DNA of 64,000 nucleotides. Source: Yponomeuta sedellus (lineage: Eukaryota; Arthropoda; Insecta; Lepidoptera; Yponomeutidae). The notes beneath the pieces were generated by a model that searched no databases, was not told the DNA's origin, and saw nothing but the letters and a program-made list of their open reading frames with translations. The first letter of the stretch is position 1. Every line of letters starts with the position of its first letter. Of the stretch, positions 21,320-31,905 are shown one piece after another. The stretch is from contig OW203732.1 of the NCBI GenBank assembly GCA_934045075.1, positions 2,955,501-3,019,500 on the forward strand, written 5' to 3'. The position numbers were made by a program, and so were the translations under genes.

Positions 21320-21600
21320 ATATTAAACGGGTCTAATCGCGATTATTTATAAGATAAAACGTAATTACGTAACGTAGATGTCATTTTGACCACGCGCATA
21401 AAGATATTGTTATATTTTTAATACTTTATTGCACTTAAGCAAATGCACAATACGGCGGGCTCAATGCCTTAAGCATTTTCTACCAGTCAACCGCAGCGTC
21501 CTATTTTTAAATATATAACTACTGCAATTCTTTATTGCACTATTTACATAAGAAAATGTACAAAGGCATGCTAAATGCGAGAAACTTTCTCTTCTACAAA
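21320..21600. repeat. repeat F fragment and 'ttattgcac' repeats
   Basis: 21325-21385 is repeat F ('gggtctaatcgcgattattt'). Around 21420-21600 two imperfect copies of 'actttattgcac...aaatgcaca' precede 'ccttaagcattttctaccag', a common insect repeat end. No gene is visible. Confidence 0.45.
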
Positions 21601-21895
21601 CCTACGGTTAATGTTCAGCAGTCGGTTTGTGAGTTATTTTCATTTCAGTTTTTTTTATACAAAAGTTAAGCTACAAACTTTTCCCAGTTTGGAATTCGGT
21701 TATTTTCAGTTTCGTGAACGGTTGCATTGAAGTTTTAATAGATGCTTTTGTTCGGGCGGGTGCAGTTTGTTACTAGTTTGGGTTTATTTTTAGTTTATCT
21801 CTTCAGTCGAGTGCAGTCGTAAAGCGTATTTTATATTATTTCAAAAGCAGGCGAGGATCACTTACAGCTTTAATTAAAAACTGGTAGTTAGTTAC

Positions 21896-21972
21896 AAGCG
21901 GCGGTAGTCCAGAGGCTAGAACAATGGTCTAGGAAGCTAGAGAGTCAGGTTTGATTTCCAGAGCGGGCAGGT
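21896..21972 (+). mobile_element. SINE-D head
   Basis: 'gcggcggtagtccagaggct' (A box region) and 'gtcaggtttgatttccagag' (B box, altered). It is broken after the head by repeat K. Confidence 0.5.
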
Positions 21973-21974
21973 TG

Positions 21975-22130
21975 ACTTTAACATATTTTAAACTTTCGCG
22001 ACTTGTACACATAGAATATTTTCGGGGCTTAATCGCGTAGTAATTTATTGCTATTTTACCTCGACGTTTCGACGACGTTACAGTCATCGTGGTCACGAGA
22101 GGACTGATGGCTGGCACCCGTTCACATCTT
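21975..22130. mobile_element. repeat K
   Basis: 'taaactttcgcgacttgtac', 'cttaatcgcgtagtaattta', 'cctcgacgtttcgacgacgt', 'cagtcatcgtggtcacgaga'. The same blocks lie at 3190-3460, which suggests a palindromic DNA element. Confidence 0.55.
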
Positions 22131-22144
22131 CGGCTGATGAGGTT

Positions 22145-23035
22145 TCAGACTACCCTCAATCAGCTATCACAAAGCACTATTAGGGTTGCGACACACTACA
22201 CTGACAATGTCGGACGATAAGCCATGCGACTTTTTTCCACTCTTTTCCACTTTTTTACACTTTTACAAAACCCACAGCACTAGTTATTAAATATTATTAT
22301 TATTATTTATTAAATACTCCAACAGTATTTTCACATTTCATTTAAAATCTACTTATTCTAAGGTACAATTCCGTGTGAAACACCTTTACAGGAGTATACA
22401 ACTTTCAAAAAAAAAAAAGTACGTAGTAAATCGAAATTCTAATTAAATTAATTTACGAATTTTGAGAACCAATTTACGAATTTCGATTACAATAAATTAA
22501 TATTCTAGTACAAATTACAATTTAGAATCATATTAATAACATTACTTCAAATTGCTGTACATTGCTGATTTTTATACCTAAATTTAATCAGGTTAGCAAT
22601 ACACTAAATTCTCAATAAATAATTCAGTTACGTTTTAAATAAAAATGGTTAGATAGCAAATTAATTGTTAGGTAGGTTAACTAAGGCATTTTAAATAAAC
22701 TTTTCATCAAATATTCCCTAAATAAATAGAATGGCATTCCAAAAATGTCAAGCTCCAAAAATGTCAAAAATATTCACTGTTATAAATATAATTTATCTTT
22801 GGCCAATTACGGGCTTATTTTATATTAACATAACTTAAAGACAAGCATTATTTTTTACAAAATCCAAAGACAAAAAAAGAAATAAATATGAAACCAAAAA
22901 AAAAACCTTTGAAATTCTAAAATCAAGCAAACAGAATATTGAAATTAGATATAAAAATTATGACTGCAGACTGTATGTATTTCTATGTGAGTACACATTA
23001 TGTTCTGTGTGAGTACACGTGAGTGTGGATGTTGG
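22145..23035. other. very AT-rich unannotated stretch
   Basis: Near 22330 'tttcacatttcatttaaaat' recalls the segment at 14655. Otherwise there is no coding frame and no recognised repeat. Confidence 0.4.
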
Positions 23036-23049
23036 TGTCTTTGTGTGTG

Positions 23050-23260
23050 TGTGTGTGTTTCCTAAGTTATATACATTTGCGACTTTATAGTTATAGCAAT
23101 ACCACTCGCTAACGCTCAAGGAAAACACTGTGAGAAAACCTGAGTATCTGAGGTGTTCACACACCTCGGCGCCTGAAATTGCCTACACGCGGTGGGCACG
23201 CGTGGTAATCAAGCCAAAACTGTCTCTCTCTGAGAGAAGGCATGTGCGCTGCAGAGTTAA
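23050..23260 (+). mobile_element. SINE-D 3' two thirds
   Basis: 'gcaataccactcgctaacg', 'aaacctgagtatctgaggtg', 'gggcacgcgtggtaatcaag', then 'gagagaaggcatgtgcgctg'. It is preceded by a GT-repeat (23041-23058). Confidence 0.7.
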
Positions 23261-23439
23261 TTGATTAAAGCTGAGTGGCCACACTTGAACACGCTGACAT
23301 TTGCCAGATACAGTTTAACCCTTTCGCGGACGCGCGGATGCTATAGCATACATAACAATTAAAAGAACAATAGATTTTAGAAACGTCCGCGAAAGTGTGT
23401 TTTTACTCACTCTCGAGGCCCTACGTTTATTGTGTTGCT

Positions 23440-23715
23440 AAAGCTTCCGTGACTACCGCTAGTGGCATTTTTCCGAACGGTTCCGTCCTTCGCAAGGCAC
23501 GTTAAGCCGTTGGTGCCGGCTGTCATGTAATGGCGGTCGTAGCCGTGTCAGAGGCCCTATGGGCGGCTTGATAACTTCTGACAGTAAGGCCCGCTACTGT
23601 CTTACAATCTTCCACCAACCCGGACTTGGCTTCCGTGGTGGAGTATAGCCTAAACTTCAGGTTGCAGGAAGAGCCCGTGCTCCAGCAGTGAGGACATATA
23701 AGGGTTGATATCGAC
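23440..23715 (+). mobile_element. 5S-headed SINE, headless
   Basis: Begins at 'cgtgactaccgctagtggca' just after the 5S-like block and runs to 'gaggacatataagggttgat'. Confidence 0.7.
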
Positions 23716-23817
23716 TGTATCGACATCAAGCGCTGCTATCCGTAGGTCGCGCGTCTAGCGCGGGCCCATGCCCTGCAGTGGAACAGTTGACCTTGGCCTC
23801 CTTATCTCTGAAAGGGG

Positions 23818-24040
23818 GCCACATGACATGGCTTAACGATTGTCATTACATTACAGTCGGCAAAAACGGCTTAACGTGCCTTGCGAAGCACGAAGCGCTC
23901 GGAAAAAATGCCACTAGCGGTAGTCACGGGACGGTCATCTATCCTGCACCTGACCGCGCCTGTTGTTGCATTACTCGAGTGATTTATTCCAATTCCAATC
24001 ACTGGGTTTGGCTAGGACACGAGCGCTTCAGGTTCATCGC
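23818..24040 (-). mobile_element. 5S-headed SINE, 5' half
   Basis: Reverse copy that keeps the head: 'gtcacgggacggtcatctat', 'ctgaccgcgcctgttgttgc', 'ggctaggacacgagcgcttc', with 'gaagcacgaagcgctcgg' of the body. It lies in opposite orientation ~100 bases from the previous copy. Confidence 0.75.
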
Positions 24041-24489
24041 GACAGGCTCATCGCGGTATCATACCGACACTGCGCGGTTTTTTGGTCAAGTTATCTGCCG
24101 GGCTGTATATGAATTTATTGTCAGTCAGCCTGCGGTCTCATTAGGCCATTAGCGGTCACCGTGGTTTAAAGGTAGAGCCACACTGATGCTGCTTACAGTC
24201 GACACTACACCAACCTTTACATTTTAGTTGCAGTTTTCCCCGTAATGTAAAGTGCACGGACGTACAGGACGCTACGATCTGGGGCTCAATAATGCTCCTG
24301 ACAAGCAAGGAAGGAAAGAAAGATATACGATAGGAATATTCTTTATTATTTGACGACACAATAAAAAACATTAAATCACACAAAATAAAACACAAGATCA
24401 GCCGAAAAGACGTAACGGCAAATAAAAAATACCTATAAATAACACGAAAACTAACATAAATAGTGAAATAAGTATTGGATCACAGAGTT
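24041..24489. other. unannotated stretch
   Basis: No recognised feature. 'tcattaggccattagcg' near 24140 is not part of any family above. Confidence 0.35.
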
Positions 24490-24725
24490 AAAGTGGAGAT
24501 GGGCCGGACACTTGGCTAGAAGGGAAGACGGCCGGTGGACCAGGGCGGTATCGGAGTGGTGGCCAAGGGAGGAGAGGAGGTTGCTAGGCAGACCACCGAC
24601 ACGATGGTCAGACGACATCGTGAGGGTTGCGGGTCAGAGATGGATCAGATTAACACAGGACCGGGAGGAATGGCGCAATAAAAAGGAGGCCTATGCCCAG
24701 CAGTGGGTTAATGTGGGCTGATTAT
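24490..24725 (+). pseudogene. RTE-type LINE ORF2 C-terminal fragment
   Basis: Reads in one frame 'RWAGHLARREDGRWTRAVSE', 'GRPPTRWSDDIVRVAGQRW', 'EEWRNKKEAYAQQW' and a stop. Very similar to the 20455 copy, so both come from one recent RTE subfamily. Truncated after ~75 codons from the C-terminus. Confidence 0.8.
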
Positions 24726-25333
24726 AGATAGATATAGAAGTATTGCGACCCCAAAATGGGCCCAACTCAGCATAATGTGACAGCCGAGAGATCAGTTGCA
24801 ACGCTGATTTTCAGTCGGGTCCATACTGTGTTAGCAATGTACGTGTATTACTTGATTTAAATACTATAAGGTCAAAGATGTGCTTAGTTTTAAGATGTGG
24901 TCGTGTGTAGTGGAACGAATAAATAACTATATTATTGAAATGAAATGAAAATTTATTTTCACAGAAATGTTAACATAAATAGTGTAACAATTTAAAGAAC
25001 TAAAGGTTTTCCAAAAATATATAGTCATTAGCTGCCTATGCTAGGGCGACCCTTTGTAGACAACTAAATCTCTCCTTAACATCAACCTGAATATGAATTT
25101 TTATTATAAAAGAGATTAAAATATCCCATACTTTCTCTCCAAGAGAAGGCCTGTGCCCTGCAATGAGACAAATATGGCCGCATTACTATACAGAACACTA
25201 GCGCACCTCGAGAAGTGAAAACAGCATCTGATGCGAAACACGCGTCACGTCGCGTAAGCAACCGGCCACACACAAGGGACATGGAACGGGAGCGCGCAAA
25301 CGACATGGAAAAGAAAGGACAACGTAAAATTTA
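24726..25333. other. unannotated, with a SINE-D tail piece
   Basis: 'ctctccaagagaaggcctgt' at 25135-25155 is the SINE-D-type end. Near 24940 'gaaatgaaatgaaaatttat' may be a LINE 3' end. No genes. Confidence 0.4.
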
Positions 25334-25498
25334 CATACAGGCATGTACATTGCTTCTGGCCTCACAGGATACCCTGTATCGTGGGAACCAGAAACAACGA
25401 CATCACAATTAAACACCTAAGACTTTGTTTTTTCTTAATCCCCATTAGCCTACCAAGACCTCTTGCATGGTAGGCATATGCGCTACCGCTGCCCTTCA
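25334..25498 (-). mobile_element. SINE-A, reverse copy with damaged B box
   Basis: 'catgtacattgcttctggcc', 'ggataccctgtatcgtggga', 'caagacctcttgcatggtag', 'gcgctaccgctgc'. Bases between the body and the anticodon arm, including most of the B box, are lost. Confidence 0.75.
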
Positions 25499-25609
25499 GA
25501 GGCCGTCAAATGATTAAGTAACGTCAAATTACGAATGGAATGGATGCCCTTTCCGCGTGGGCTTTGTCTCGTCTCTTCAGTACGTTTTGTATAAAAGTGA
25601 TGACATCAA

Positions 25610-25690
25610 CCCTTTGTATGTCCTCACTGCTGGAGCACGGGTCTTTTCCTGCATACCAGGAAGGTTAGGCCTTACTCCATCCTTGCAAAG
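25610..25690 (-). mobile_element. 5S-headed SINE tail fragment
   Basis: 'atcaaccctttgtatgtcct' to 'aggaaggttaggccttactc' is the reverse of the family's 3' end. Confidence 0.6.
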
Positions 25691-25715
25691 CACGAAATAA
25701 TAATAATTACACTCC

Positions 25716-27163
25716 TGGACACATCTATTGGCCCACCTGAGAGTTTAGGTTTCGATGGACCCTACCTAAATGTGATTACTAGATTGAACAAAAACTATTG
25801 ATGCAGTTTTAAACCTGATACACTTTACATAAACCTGGTTCAAAACAGCATAAAAACTTTTTGCTCGACTTTTAAATTTTTATGAAATGAAAAGGTTTTA
25901 TTCAAAAGTAGCACAGAAACTGCGGCTTAATGAACGTTACAATTCAAACTAGGTGTCCATTTCAAAATCTAGATCATTTAGGAGAAAAAATGGACAAAAA
26001 AACTCGAAACTTAGTCTTTTCAAAAGTCCTTAATTTACGTAGTTTACATAATTATTATACAACATAGAACTCATACATTGTACTGACTTTAATTCCAGAC
26101 CTATTGTCATCTAAATAATCCTTTATGTTATAGTAGCCCTTTCGGCACAAAGTGTGCTTAACATATTTTTTGAACCGTGATTCAGGCAAGCTTAATATAT
26201 CTTCAGGGATTTTATTATAGAAGCGTATAAAATACCCCATGATGGATGTATCAACCTTTGCCAGCCTAAATAGTGGGAACAAAAGTTTATGTTTATTTCT
26301 AGTATTTACATTGTGTTGGCTACCTAAAGTTTTAAAGTTACTGATATTTTTCCTAACGTACATAATGTTTTCATATATATACTGACTGGCAACTGTCAGG
26401 ATGTTGGTTTCTTTAAAGAAATCTCTTAACGAATCTCTACTACCTAGCCTATAAATGAATCTGATCGCTCTCTTCTGCAAGACGAAGATGGTCTCAATGT
26501 CTGCTGCCCGTCCCCACAGTAGTATGCCATAGGACATAAGACTATGGAAGTAACTAAAGTAAACAAGCCTAGCAGTCGCGACGTCAGTTAGTTCCCTAAT
26601 TCTTTTGACTGCATATGCTGCTGAACTAAGCCTATTTGCTAATTTTTCTATCTGAGGACCCCATTGAAGCTTTGCATCAAATGTGATACCTAGAAACACA
26701 GTTTCATTCACAAGGTCTAATTTGTCATTCCCCAATAAAACATTGCTGTCTACCGTTTTGACATTTGGAAGAGGAAACTTTATACATTTCGTCTTTTTTG
26801 AATTTAACCATAAGTTATTAGAAGTAAACCAATTTAGTACCCGAGAGAGAGCATTATTTTTATTGTCAAGGTCATTTGCTTGTCTCTTAATTTTAAAAAT
26901 AAGTTACGGGTCAACTGCAAATAATACTATCTGTGACATATTTTGAACCATGAACGGCAAATCATTTACATATACGAGGAAGAAGAACGACCCCAAAATC
27001 GATCATACTGTGGCACTCCTATCCTGACCTCTGACCCTGAAGATTTAGTTCTATTTATATCAGCTCTTTGAACTCTCCCTTCTAAATATGATGTCATAAG
27101 TTAAAATTTTAGCTAGGACTAAACGAAACTGAAAATGCAAGTATGTGTCCATAAGTGTGTTAT
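25716..27163. mobile_element. MITE-I interrupted by a LINE
   Basis: The left part 25716-25875 ('cactcctggacacatctatt', 'aaaaactttttgctcgac') and the right part 27109-27163 ('gctaggactaaacgaaactg', 'gtgtccataagtgtgtta') together match, in reverse, the uninterrupted MITE-I at 5617-5870. The LINE-H copy lies between them, with 'ttaaattttta' / 'ttaaaatttta' at the two junctions as the likely target duplication. Confidence 0.75.
25876..27108 (-). pseudogene. LINE-H, 5'-truncated copy (RT C-terminal half and 3' UTR)
   Basis: The 226-codon frame at 26735-26055 reads 'LVNETVFLGITFDAKLQWGP', 'ATARLVYFSYFHSLMSYGIL', 'LWGRAADIETIFVLQKRAIR' and ends 'STMYEFYVV'. This is the thumb and C-terminal region of jockey/CR1-type RT. 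Upstream (26740-27060) the same strand carries RT palm remains ('VNDLPFMVQNMSQIVLFA') broken by an in-frame stop where the catalytic Asp pair should be. The 3' end in sense is 'aaaccttttcatttcat' without poly-A. The copy is dead but its 3' end is intact. Other copies: 31206, 39668. Confidence 0.75.
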
Positions 27164-27531
27164 AAAAATATATTGCATAAAACACATAATTTTTAGTTCA
27201 AAAAATGCTACTTAATGCTAAGTAGCATTTTTTTTTTCATGTAGTGGATTAGTGACATGTCTTTTGCGGACCGCCGTCCCACGTCTCTTTTGTGTGGTCG
27301 CTAGTTATGACAAGTGTAGTACATGAAACCCGACGTCGCCGCACCGCGTCCATAGTCTACGTAGCAAACATGCATCAATGTGATTCTACCTTCACACGAG
27401 ACTGCGCTCTTGCTAGTTCGCCGCCTTTTGCATAGATGGCGCTGGGATCATTATTTTCTTTGTGGTTTTTCTTTTGTGACGTTTGATATGGCCGGGAAGA
27501 GCACGAATTGATGAGATTTGTTAATCTAGAT
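27164..27531. other. unannotated stretch
   Basis: Contains a short inverted pair 'aaaaaatgctactta' / 'taagtagcatttttt' at 27202-27233. Nothing else is recognised. Confidence 0.4.
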
Positions 27532-27705
27532 AGTCTATAAAATAAAAATGAATCGCTGAATGCGCAAATCTCGAGAGCAGCTGAACCGATTTTGGTAATT
27601 CTTTTTTTAGAATATTCCTTGAAATACGAGGATGGATCTAACGAAAAAAAAAAAAATGAAAGAATCACTAGTAGGCAGTACGAAGTTTGCTGGGTCAGCT
27701 AGTTA
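27532..27705 (-). repeat. repeat M, single unit
   Basis: 'ataaaataaaaatgaatcgc' to 'tttgctgggtcagctag', reverse orientation, with a small deletion after 'gctgaatgcgcaaat'. Confidence 0.75.
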
Positions 27706-28355
27706 TTAATAAATTAAATCGAATAAAGGCTTCATATTATTATTATGGCCGTGAAGAAGAAGTTTTTCATGGCTGTGTAACACTAAGGCCCCATGAACTC
27801 TTAACAAATCAAAGGCCACGACTCTGAGCTGTTCAAAGTTGCAAAGAACATTGTAATGATGCAACTGACCATCTAGTGATGGTACTGAAGAATAGGGAAA
27901 AATTTATATTTAGAAAAAGGTGATTGACAGTATACAATGTCTGGTTGGCCCCACACTGGGTAAATCCTGTATTGTGGGCTCCCGTTTGTGGATTTCTAAC
28001 ACTAGAAACTGCCACTGAGGTAGGTAGGGTGTGCACAAAAACTAAGAATTTAATTAAGCTAAAGCTTTGCACTAGAAGAAACAGAATTATTAAATTTTCC
28101 TGGTTGTTGAGGAAAAGCGAGGGTGTATAAATAATAAGACAGAAATACGAGTAAGGAGGCACTTTAATAAAAGTAAAAACCTGAAAAAATCCGGATATTG
28201 ACGAAACACTAATTAAAATTTAGATACAATAGGGTCGTGGCCTCTAGTTATTATTTAGCTTTTATCTCTAAATAAAAACATTAGTTGGAAGGCTTGTGCG
28301 ACTAATAACTATTACCTATTGAATCAGTTTCTGAATTGAGAATTGTCTTCTTTTT
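27706..28355. other. unannotated stretch
   Basis: 'ccccacactgggtaaatcct' near 27950 faintly recalls SINE-A. No gene is supportable. Confidence 0.35.
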
Positions 28356-28455
28356 CAGGCTATATTATGTAGTCCACTGCTGGACATAGCCCTCCCCTAA
28401 TGATCGCCATAGCGCCCTGTCTTCAGCTTGCCGCATCCAGCATCCTGCACTTGTG
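28356..28455 (-). mobile_element. RTE 3' end including the ORF2 stop region
   Basis: Reverse of 'ctggatgcggcaagctgaag', 'acagggcgctatggcg', then the tail 'gggctatgtccagcagtgga'. The codons before the tail match the full RTE copy at 57640-58245, so this is the LINE and not the SINE that shares its tail. Confidence 0.7.
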
Positions 28456-28901
28456 AAATTTGTAGTTCCGTCTCTTCTCATTTCTCAGCAAAGAGCATGA
28501 CAGAACGTTAGTTAAGTATTTACTTAGTGAAGTTCTCAATTCAGAAGTCTGTTCCAAGTATCTCCAATCTCATAATTATTACATGACAATCGTTTATTTT
28601 TGGAACGAAATTGTAAGGCCACGGTTTTACGTTTTCTTATTATCCAAAATACTCTGACGCTAGTTTCAGACTGCGGCTACGTCTGAGCTAGAAATTATCC
28701 CACAAGAATGCATTAGGTACCGGGATATGAAGTATCCTATCTCTTAATTCAGATCTTCGCCTAACCATGCGCACCAAGTTTCATGTAAATCCGTAGCCGT
28801 TACTACTTGGTTGATTTATAAATAACCAAATATCTTCACAAAGTTTCACATGTAAAATTATTACTATATCCAGCCAGCATTGATAAAACTTCAGTTCATT
28901 C
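28456..28901. other. repeat fragments
   Basis: 28475-28560 repeats 945-1032. 28700-28860 ('gcaccaagtttcatgtaaat', 'ccgtagccgttactacttgg') looks like a common insect repeat end. No gene. Confidence 0.4.
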
Positions 28902-29278
28902 GAAGCGCTCATGGCCTAGTCAAACCGAGTGATTGGAACCAATCACTCGAGTTAAGCAACAACAAGCCATGTCAGAGATCTAGAAAATAAAATGAATAAA
29001 TAGAAGAGAGTACATGAAATTCATGAATTGAAATCAATCACTTGGGTGATCAACAACTGGCGTGGTCAGGTACTGGATGGGTGACCATCCCATGACTACT
29101 GCACGTTAGGCCGTTGGTGCCGGCTGTCATGTAATGGGAGTCGTTAAGCCAAGTCAGAGGCCTTATGGGCAGTAAGGCCCTCCACTGTCTTACAAACCTC
29201 CACCAACACAGACTTGGTCCCCGTGGCAGAGTATGGCATGGCCTAACTTTCCGGCAGTTCAGGAAAAGACCCGTGCCC
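28902..29278 (+). mobile_element. 5S-headed SINE, rearranged copy
   Basis: Head 'gaagcgctcatggcctagtc', 'cactcgagttaagcaacaac' (28902-28980), then ~50 foreign bases. A second start follows at 'gaaatcaatcacttgggtga' with 'ggtactggatgggtgaccat' and the body to 'aagacccgtgcc'. Part of the body ('gcggcttgataacttctg') is deleted. Confidence 0.7.
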
Positions 29279-29615
29279 GCTGCTGGGGCACGGGTCTCTT
29301 CCTGCATCGCAGGAAGGTTAGGACATACTCCACCACGGGGGCCAAGTCCGGGTTGGTAGAGGATTGTAAGACAGTGGCGGGCCTTACTGTTAGAAGTTAT
29401 CAAGCCGCCCATAAGGCCTCTGACGTGGCTTAACGACGGCCATTAAATGACAGCCGGCACTAATGGCTGCGGAGCACGGAAGCGCTCGGAAAAATGCCAC
29501 TAGTGATACTCACGGGACGCTCACCCATCCTGTACCTGACCGCGCCTGTTGTTGCTTAACCAAGTGATTGATTCCAATCACTCGGTTCGCCTAGGCCACG
29601 AGCGTTTCAGAAAAT
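29279..29615 (-). mobile_element. 5S-headed SINE, near full length, tail-to-tail with its neighbour
   Basis: From the tail 'ctgctggggcacgggtctct' through 'gatactcacgggacgctcac', 'cctgaccgcgcctgttgttg' to 'ggccacgagcgtttc'. It shares its tail junction with the forward copy to its left. Confidence 0.8.
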
Positions 29616-29729
29616 ACACATCAAAATTATAAAAATCAGTGATGCCGTGCCGTAGATTTCTACAGCAAACACTATGACACGAGATTTTTATATTTGTTCA
29701 TTTATATAGCCGATGTTGGTGTGGCGACC

Positions 29730-29970
29730 GCTAAACTTAGTGGAGCTGGGCTGGTCACGTTTGCCGGATGGATCCGAACCGGTGGGCGAAAATCGCCACC
29801 GAGTGGATACCAGATGGACGGCGAAGTCGTAGCCGACCGCGACGGAGATGGCGTGATGACCTCGACAATCATCTCCGAGATTGGTCACAGTTGGCGCTGG
29901 AGAGAATGGAATGGAGAAAGAGGGGTGAGGCCTTTGGCCAGCAGTGGGACACAAAACAGGCTAACTAAAA
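29730..29970 (+). pseudogene. RTE-type LINE ORF2 C-terminal fragment, second subfamily
   Basis: The 66-codon frame at 29768 reads 'MDPNRWAKIATEWIPDGRRS', 'RRRWRDDLDNHLRDW', 'EWRKRGEAFGQQWDTKQAN'. GRRxRxRPRxRWRDDL and GEAFGQQW are the RTE C-terminal pattern but differ clearly from the 24490 subfamily. The upstream part ('LSGAGLVTFAG', from an eroded WAGHVxRM) is in another frame, so it is frameshifted. Confidence 0.7.
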
Positions 29971-29984
29971 AAAAATATAGCCTA

Positions 29985-30105
29985 TATCCCACAGCAAGGC
30001 ACAGTCCTTTTTTCAAAAAGAGAGAGTATGGACTTGATTACCGCGCGTGCCCACCACGGATTAGCAATTTCAAGCGCTGAGGTAGTAGAACACCTCAGAC
30101 ACTGA
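29985..30105 (-). mobile_element. SINE-D 3' fragment
   Basis: 'agtatggacttgattaccgc', 'gcgtgcccaccacggattag', 'tagaacacctcagacactga'. Confidence 0.65.
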
Positions 30106-30109
30106 GGTA

Positions 30110-30366
30110 TTCTTCTTTTTCTTCAGGCTATATTAGTCCACTGCTGGACATAGCCCTCCCCTAATGAGCTCCATAGCGCAAGGCTGTGCCATCATTGAGG
30201 GGTAGTGCCCATAATCCGCACGCTGAGCATGCGGGTTGGGGATCGCAGTTTGGTGGAATTGTACTATAGGGGGCGCTGCTGCCAACCCCCCTTAGTCGCC
30301 TTTTACGACACCCGCGGGAAGAAATTGGGCTGGCGCTATTCTCTAGGCCGACACCACACAGCATTA
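30110..30366 (-). mobile_element. SINE-L, full length
   Basis: Tail 'caggctatattagtccactg' first, then 'cataatccgcacgctgagca', 'ggtggaattgtactat', 'gtcgccttttacgacacccg' and 'ttctctaggccgacacca'. See 34761-35015 for orientation and the shared RTE tail. Confidence 0.75.
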
Positions 30367-30645
30367 TACAGTATATATATTATAGATTTAAATTGAAAAT
30401 ACTATCCTAAAACAAAGGAAACGGGAAAACAGAAAAATTAATCCAACGCAAAATCAGCCCGCCCCATAATGAAAACGTGAAAGTAAATTATTTTCGCTCT
30501 AAAAACAATAGGTGCCATGTTCCTTGCTCAAAGAGAAAAAGTAGACAATACGGAAAAAAACTATAGACAAAAACATACTAAGAAAACTATAAAACCAACT
30601 GTTACGAAGTTTTGAACGAGGCTTAGATTTATCTGTTGAATGAGT

Positions 30646-31155
30646 CGCTCGTAGCCCTGGCTACCTGAGTGATCTTAAACGATCACGAAGGTCAAGCAAC
30701 ATAGGGCGTGTTCAGAACATGGATGGGTGACCGTCTATGATTAATGCTAGTGGCATTTTTCCGAGAGGTTCTGTGCTTCTTAAAGCACGCTAAGCAGGCG
30801 CCGGCTGCCGTCAACCGGTGGCAGTCGTCAAGCCAAAGGCCTATGTAGTTTATTTTGTACACGCATTATAGACCCGTTTTTTACTGCTGCTCCGACTCTC
30901 TAAGGTTTGCTGGAAGAAATCTCTTACAGAGATAAGCTTGCCTTTGTACATCTTATTTCTTATATAATGTCCTATTTAATGTTTCGTGTGCAATATAGTA
31001 TAAACCTTAGGGCGGCTTGAAAACTTCTAACAATAAGACCCTAGTCTTGCGGTTCTCCACCAATCTGGACTTGGCCTCCGTGGTGGAGTATGGCCTATAC
31101 CCTCCTTAGGGAAGAGATACCTGCCCCTCTGTGGGGACATAATGAATGATGATGA
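30646..31155 (+). mobile_element. 5S-headed SINE, divergent subfamily, split by an insertion
   Basis: Head 'gtcgctcgtagccctggcta', 'gtcaagcaacatagggcgtg', 'acatggatgggtgaccgtct', so box A and box C survive although the outer head differs from the main family. Body: 'gtcaaccggtggcagtcgtc'. At ~30850 a ~160-base repeat N copy ('tttgctggaagaaatctctt' to 'gcaatatagtataaacc') interrupts it. The body resumes at 'gggcggcttgaaaacttcta' and ends near 31145 (GATGATGAT). Confidence 0.7.
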
Positions 31156-31205
31156 TGAGATTTATCTGTCGAATTTTCAACCCAGCAGACAGGATCAGAC
31201 TAAGT

Positions 31206-31905
31206 TTTAAGTTTCTCGAATACTAAAAATCTGTTTCCTTGAAGTAACTAAAATCCTGACAGTTGCCAGTCAGTATATCTATGAAAATGTTATGTACGTT
31301 AGGATAAATATCTAACTTTAAAACTTTCGGCAGTCAACACAATGTAAATAAGTACTAGAAATAAACATAGTCTCTCGTTCCCACTACGAGTATTTAGGCT
31401 GGCAAAGGTTAATACATCTTTCATGGGGCATATACGCTTCTATAACAAAATCTCTGAAGATATATTAAGCTTGCATGAAAGGCAGTTCAAAAACGTGTTA
31501 AGTACATACATACTCGTACATACATAACCTCACGCCTGAATCCCAGAGGGGTAGGCAGAGACCAGGGACTACCACTTGCCACGATCCTGACAGATTACCT
31601 TCGCTTCATCAACGTTCATAAGTACACTTTGTGCAAAAAGGCTACTATAACATAAAGGATTATTTAGCTGACAGTGATTTCTGGAATTAAAGCCAGTACA
31701 ATGCATGAGTTCTATGTTTTAAAATAATTATGTAAACTTTGTTAATTAAGGACTTTGAAAAGACTTAGTTTGGAGTTTTTTTGTCCAATTTTTCTCCAAA
31801 ATGATCTAGAATTTGAAATGGACAACTAGTTTGAATTGTAACGTTTATAAAGCCGCAGTTTCTGCGCTACTTTGAATAAAACCTTTTCTTTTCATTTAAT
31901 TTCAA
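31206..31905 (+). pseudogene. LINE-H 3' end fragment carrying an inserted repeat E
   Basis: 'atcctgacagttgccagtca', 'gaaaatgttatgtacgttag' and 'cgcttctataacaaaatctc' match the LINE-H C-terminal coding region in degraded form. 'aaatggacaactagtttgaa' and 'aataaaaccttttcttttca' are its 3' UTR. Frames are broken. At 31505-31622 repeat E sits inside, flanked on both sides by 'aagtaca'. Confidence 0.7.
31505..31622 (+). mobile_element. repeat E, inserted in LINE-H
   Basis: Starts with catacata-type sequence ('tacatacataacctcacg'), then 'agaggggtaggcagagacca', 'cacttgccacgatcctgaca', 'cttcgcttcatcaacgttca'. The 'aagtaca' duplication at both ends supports true transposition. Confidence 0.7.
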
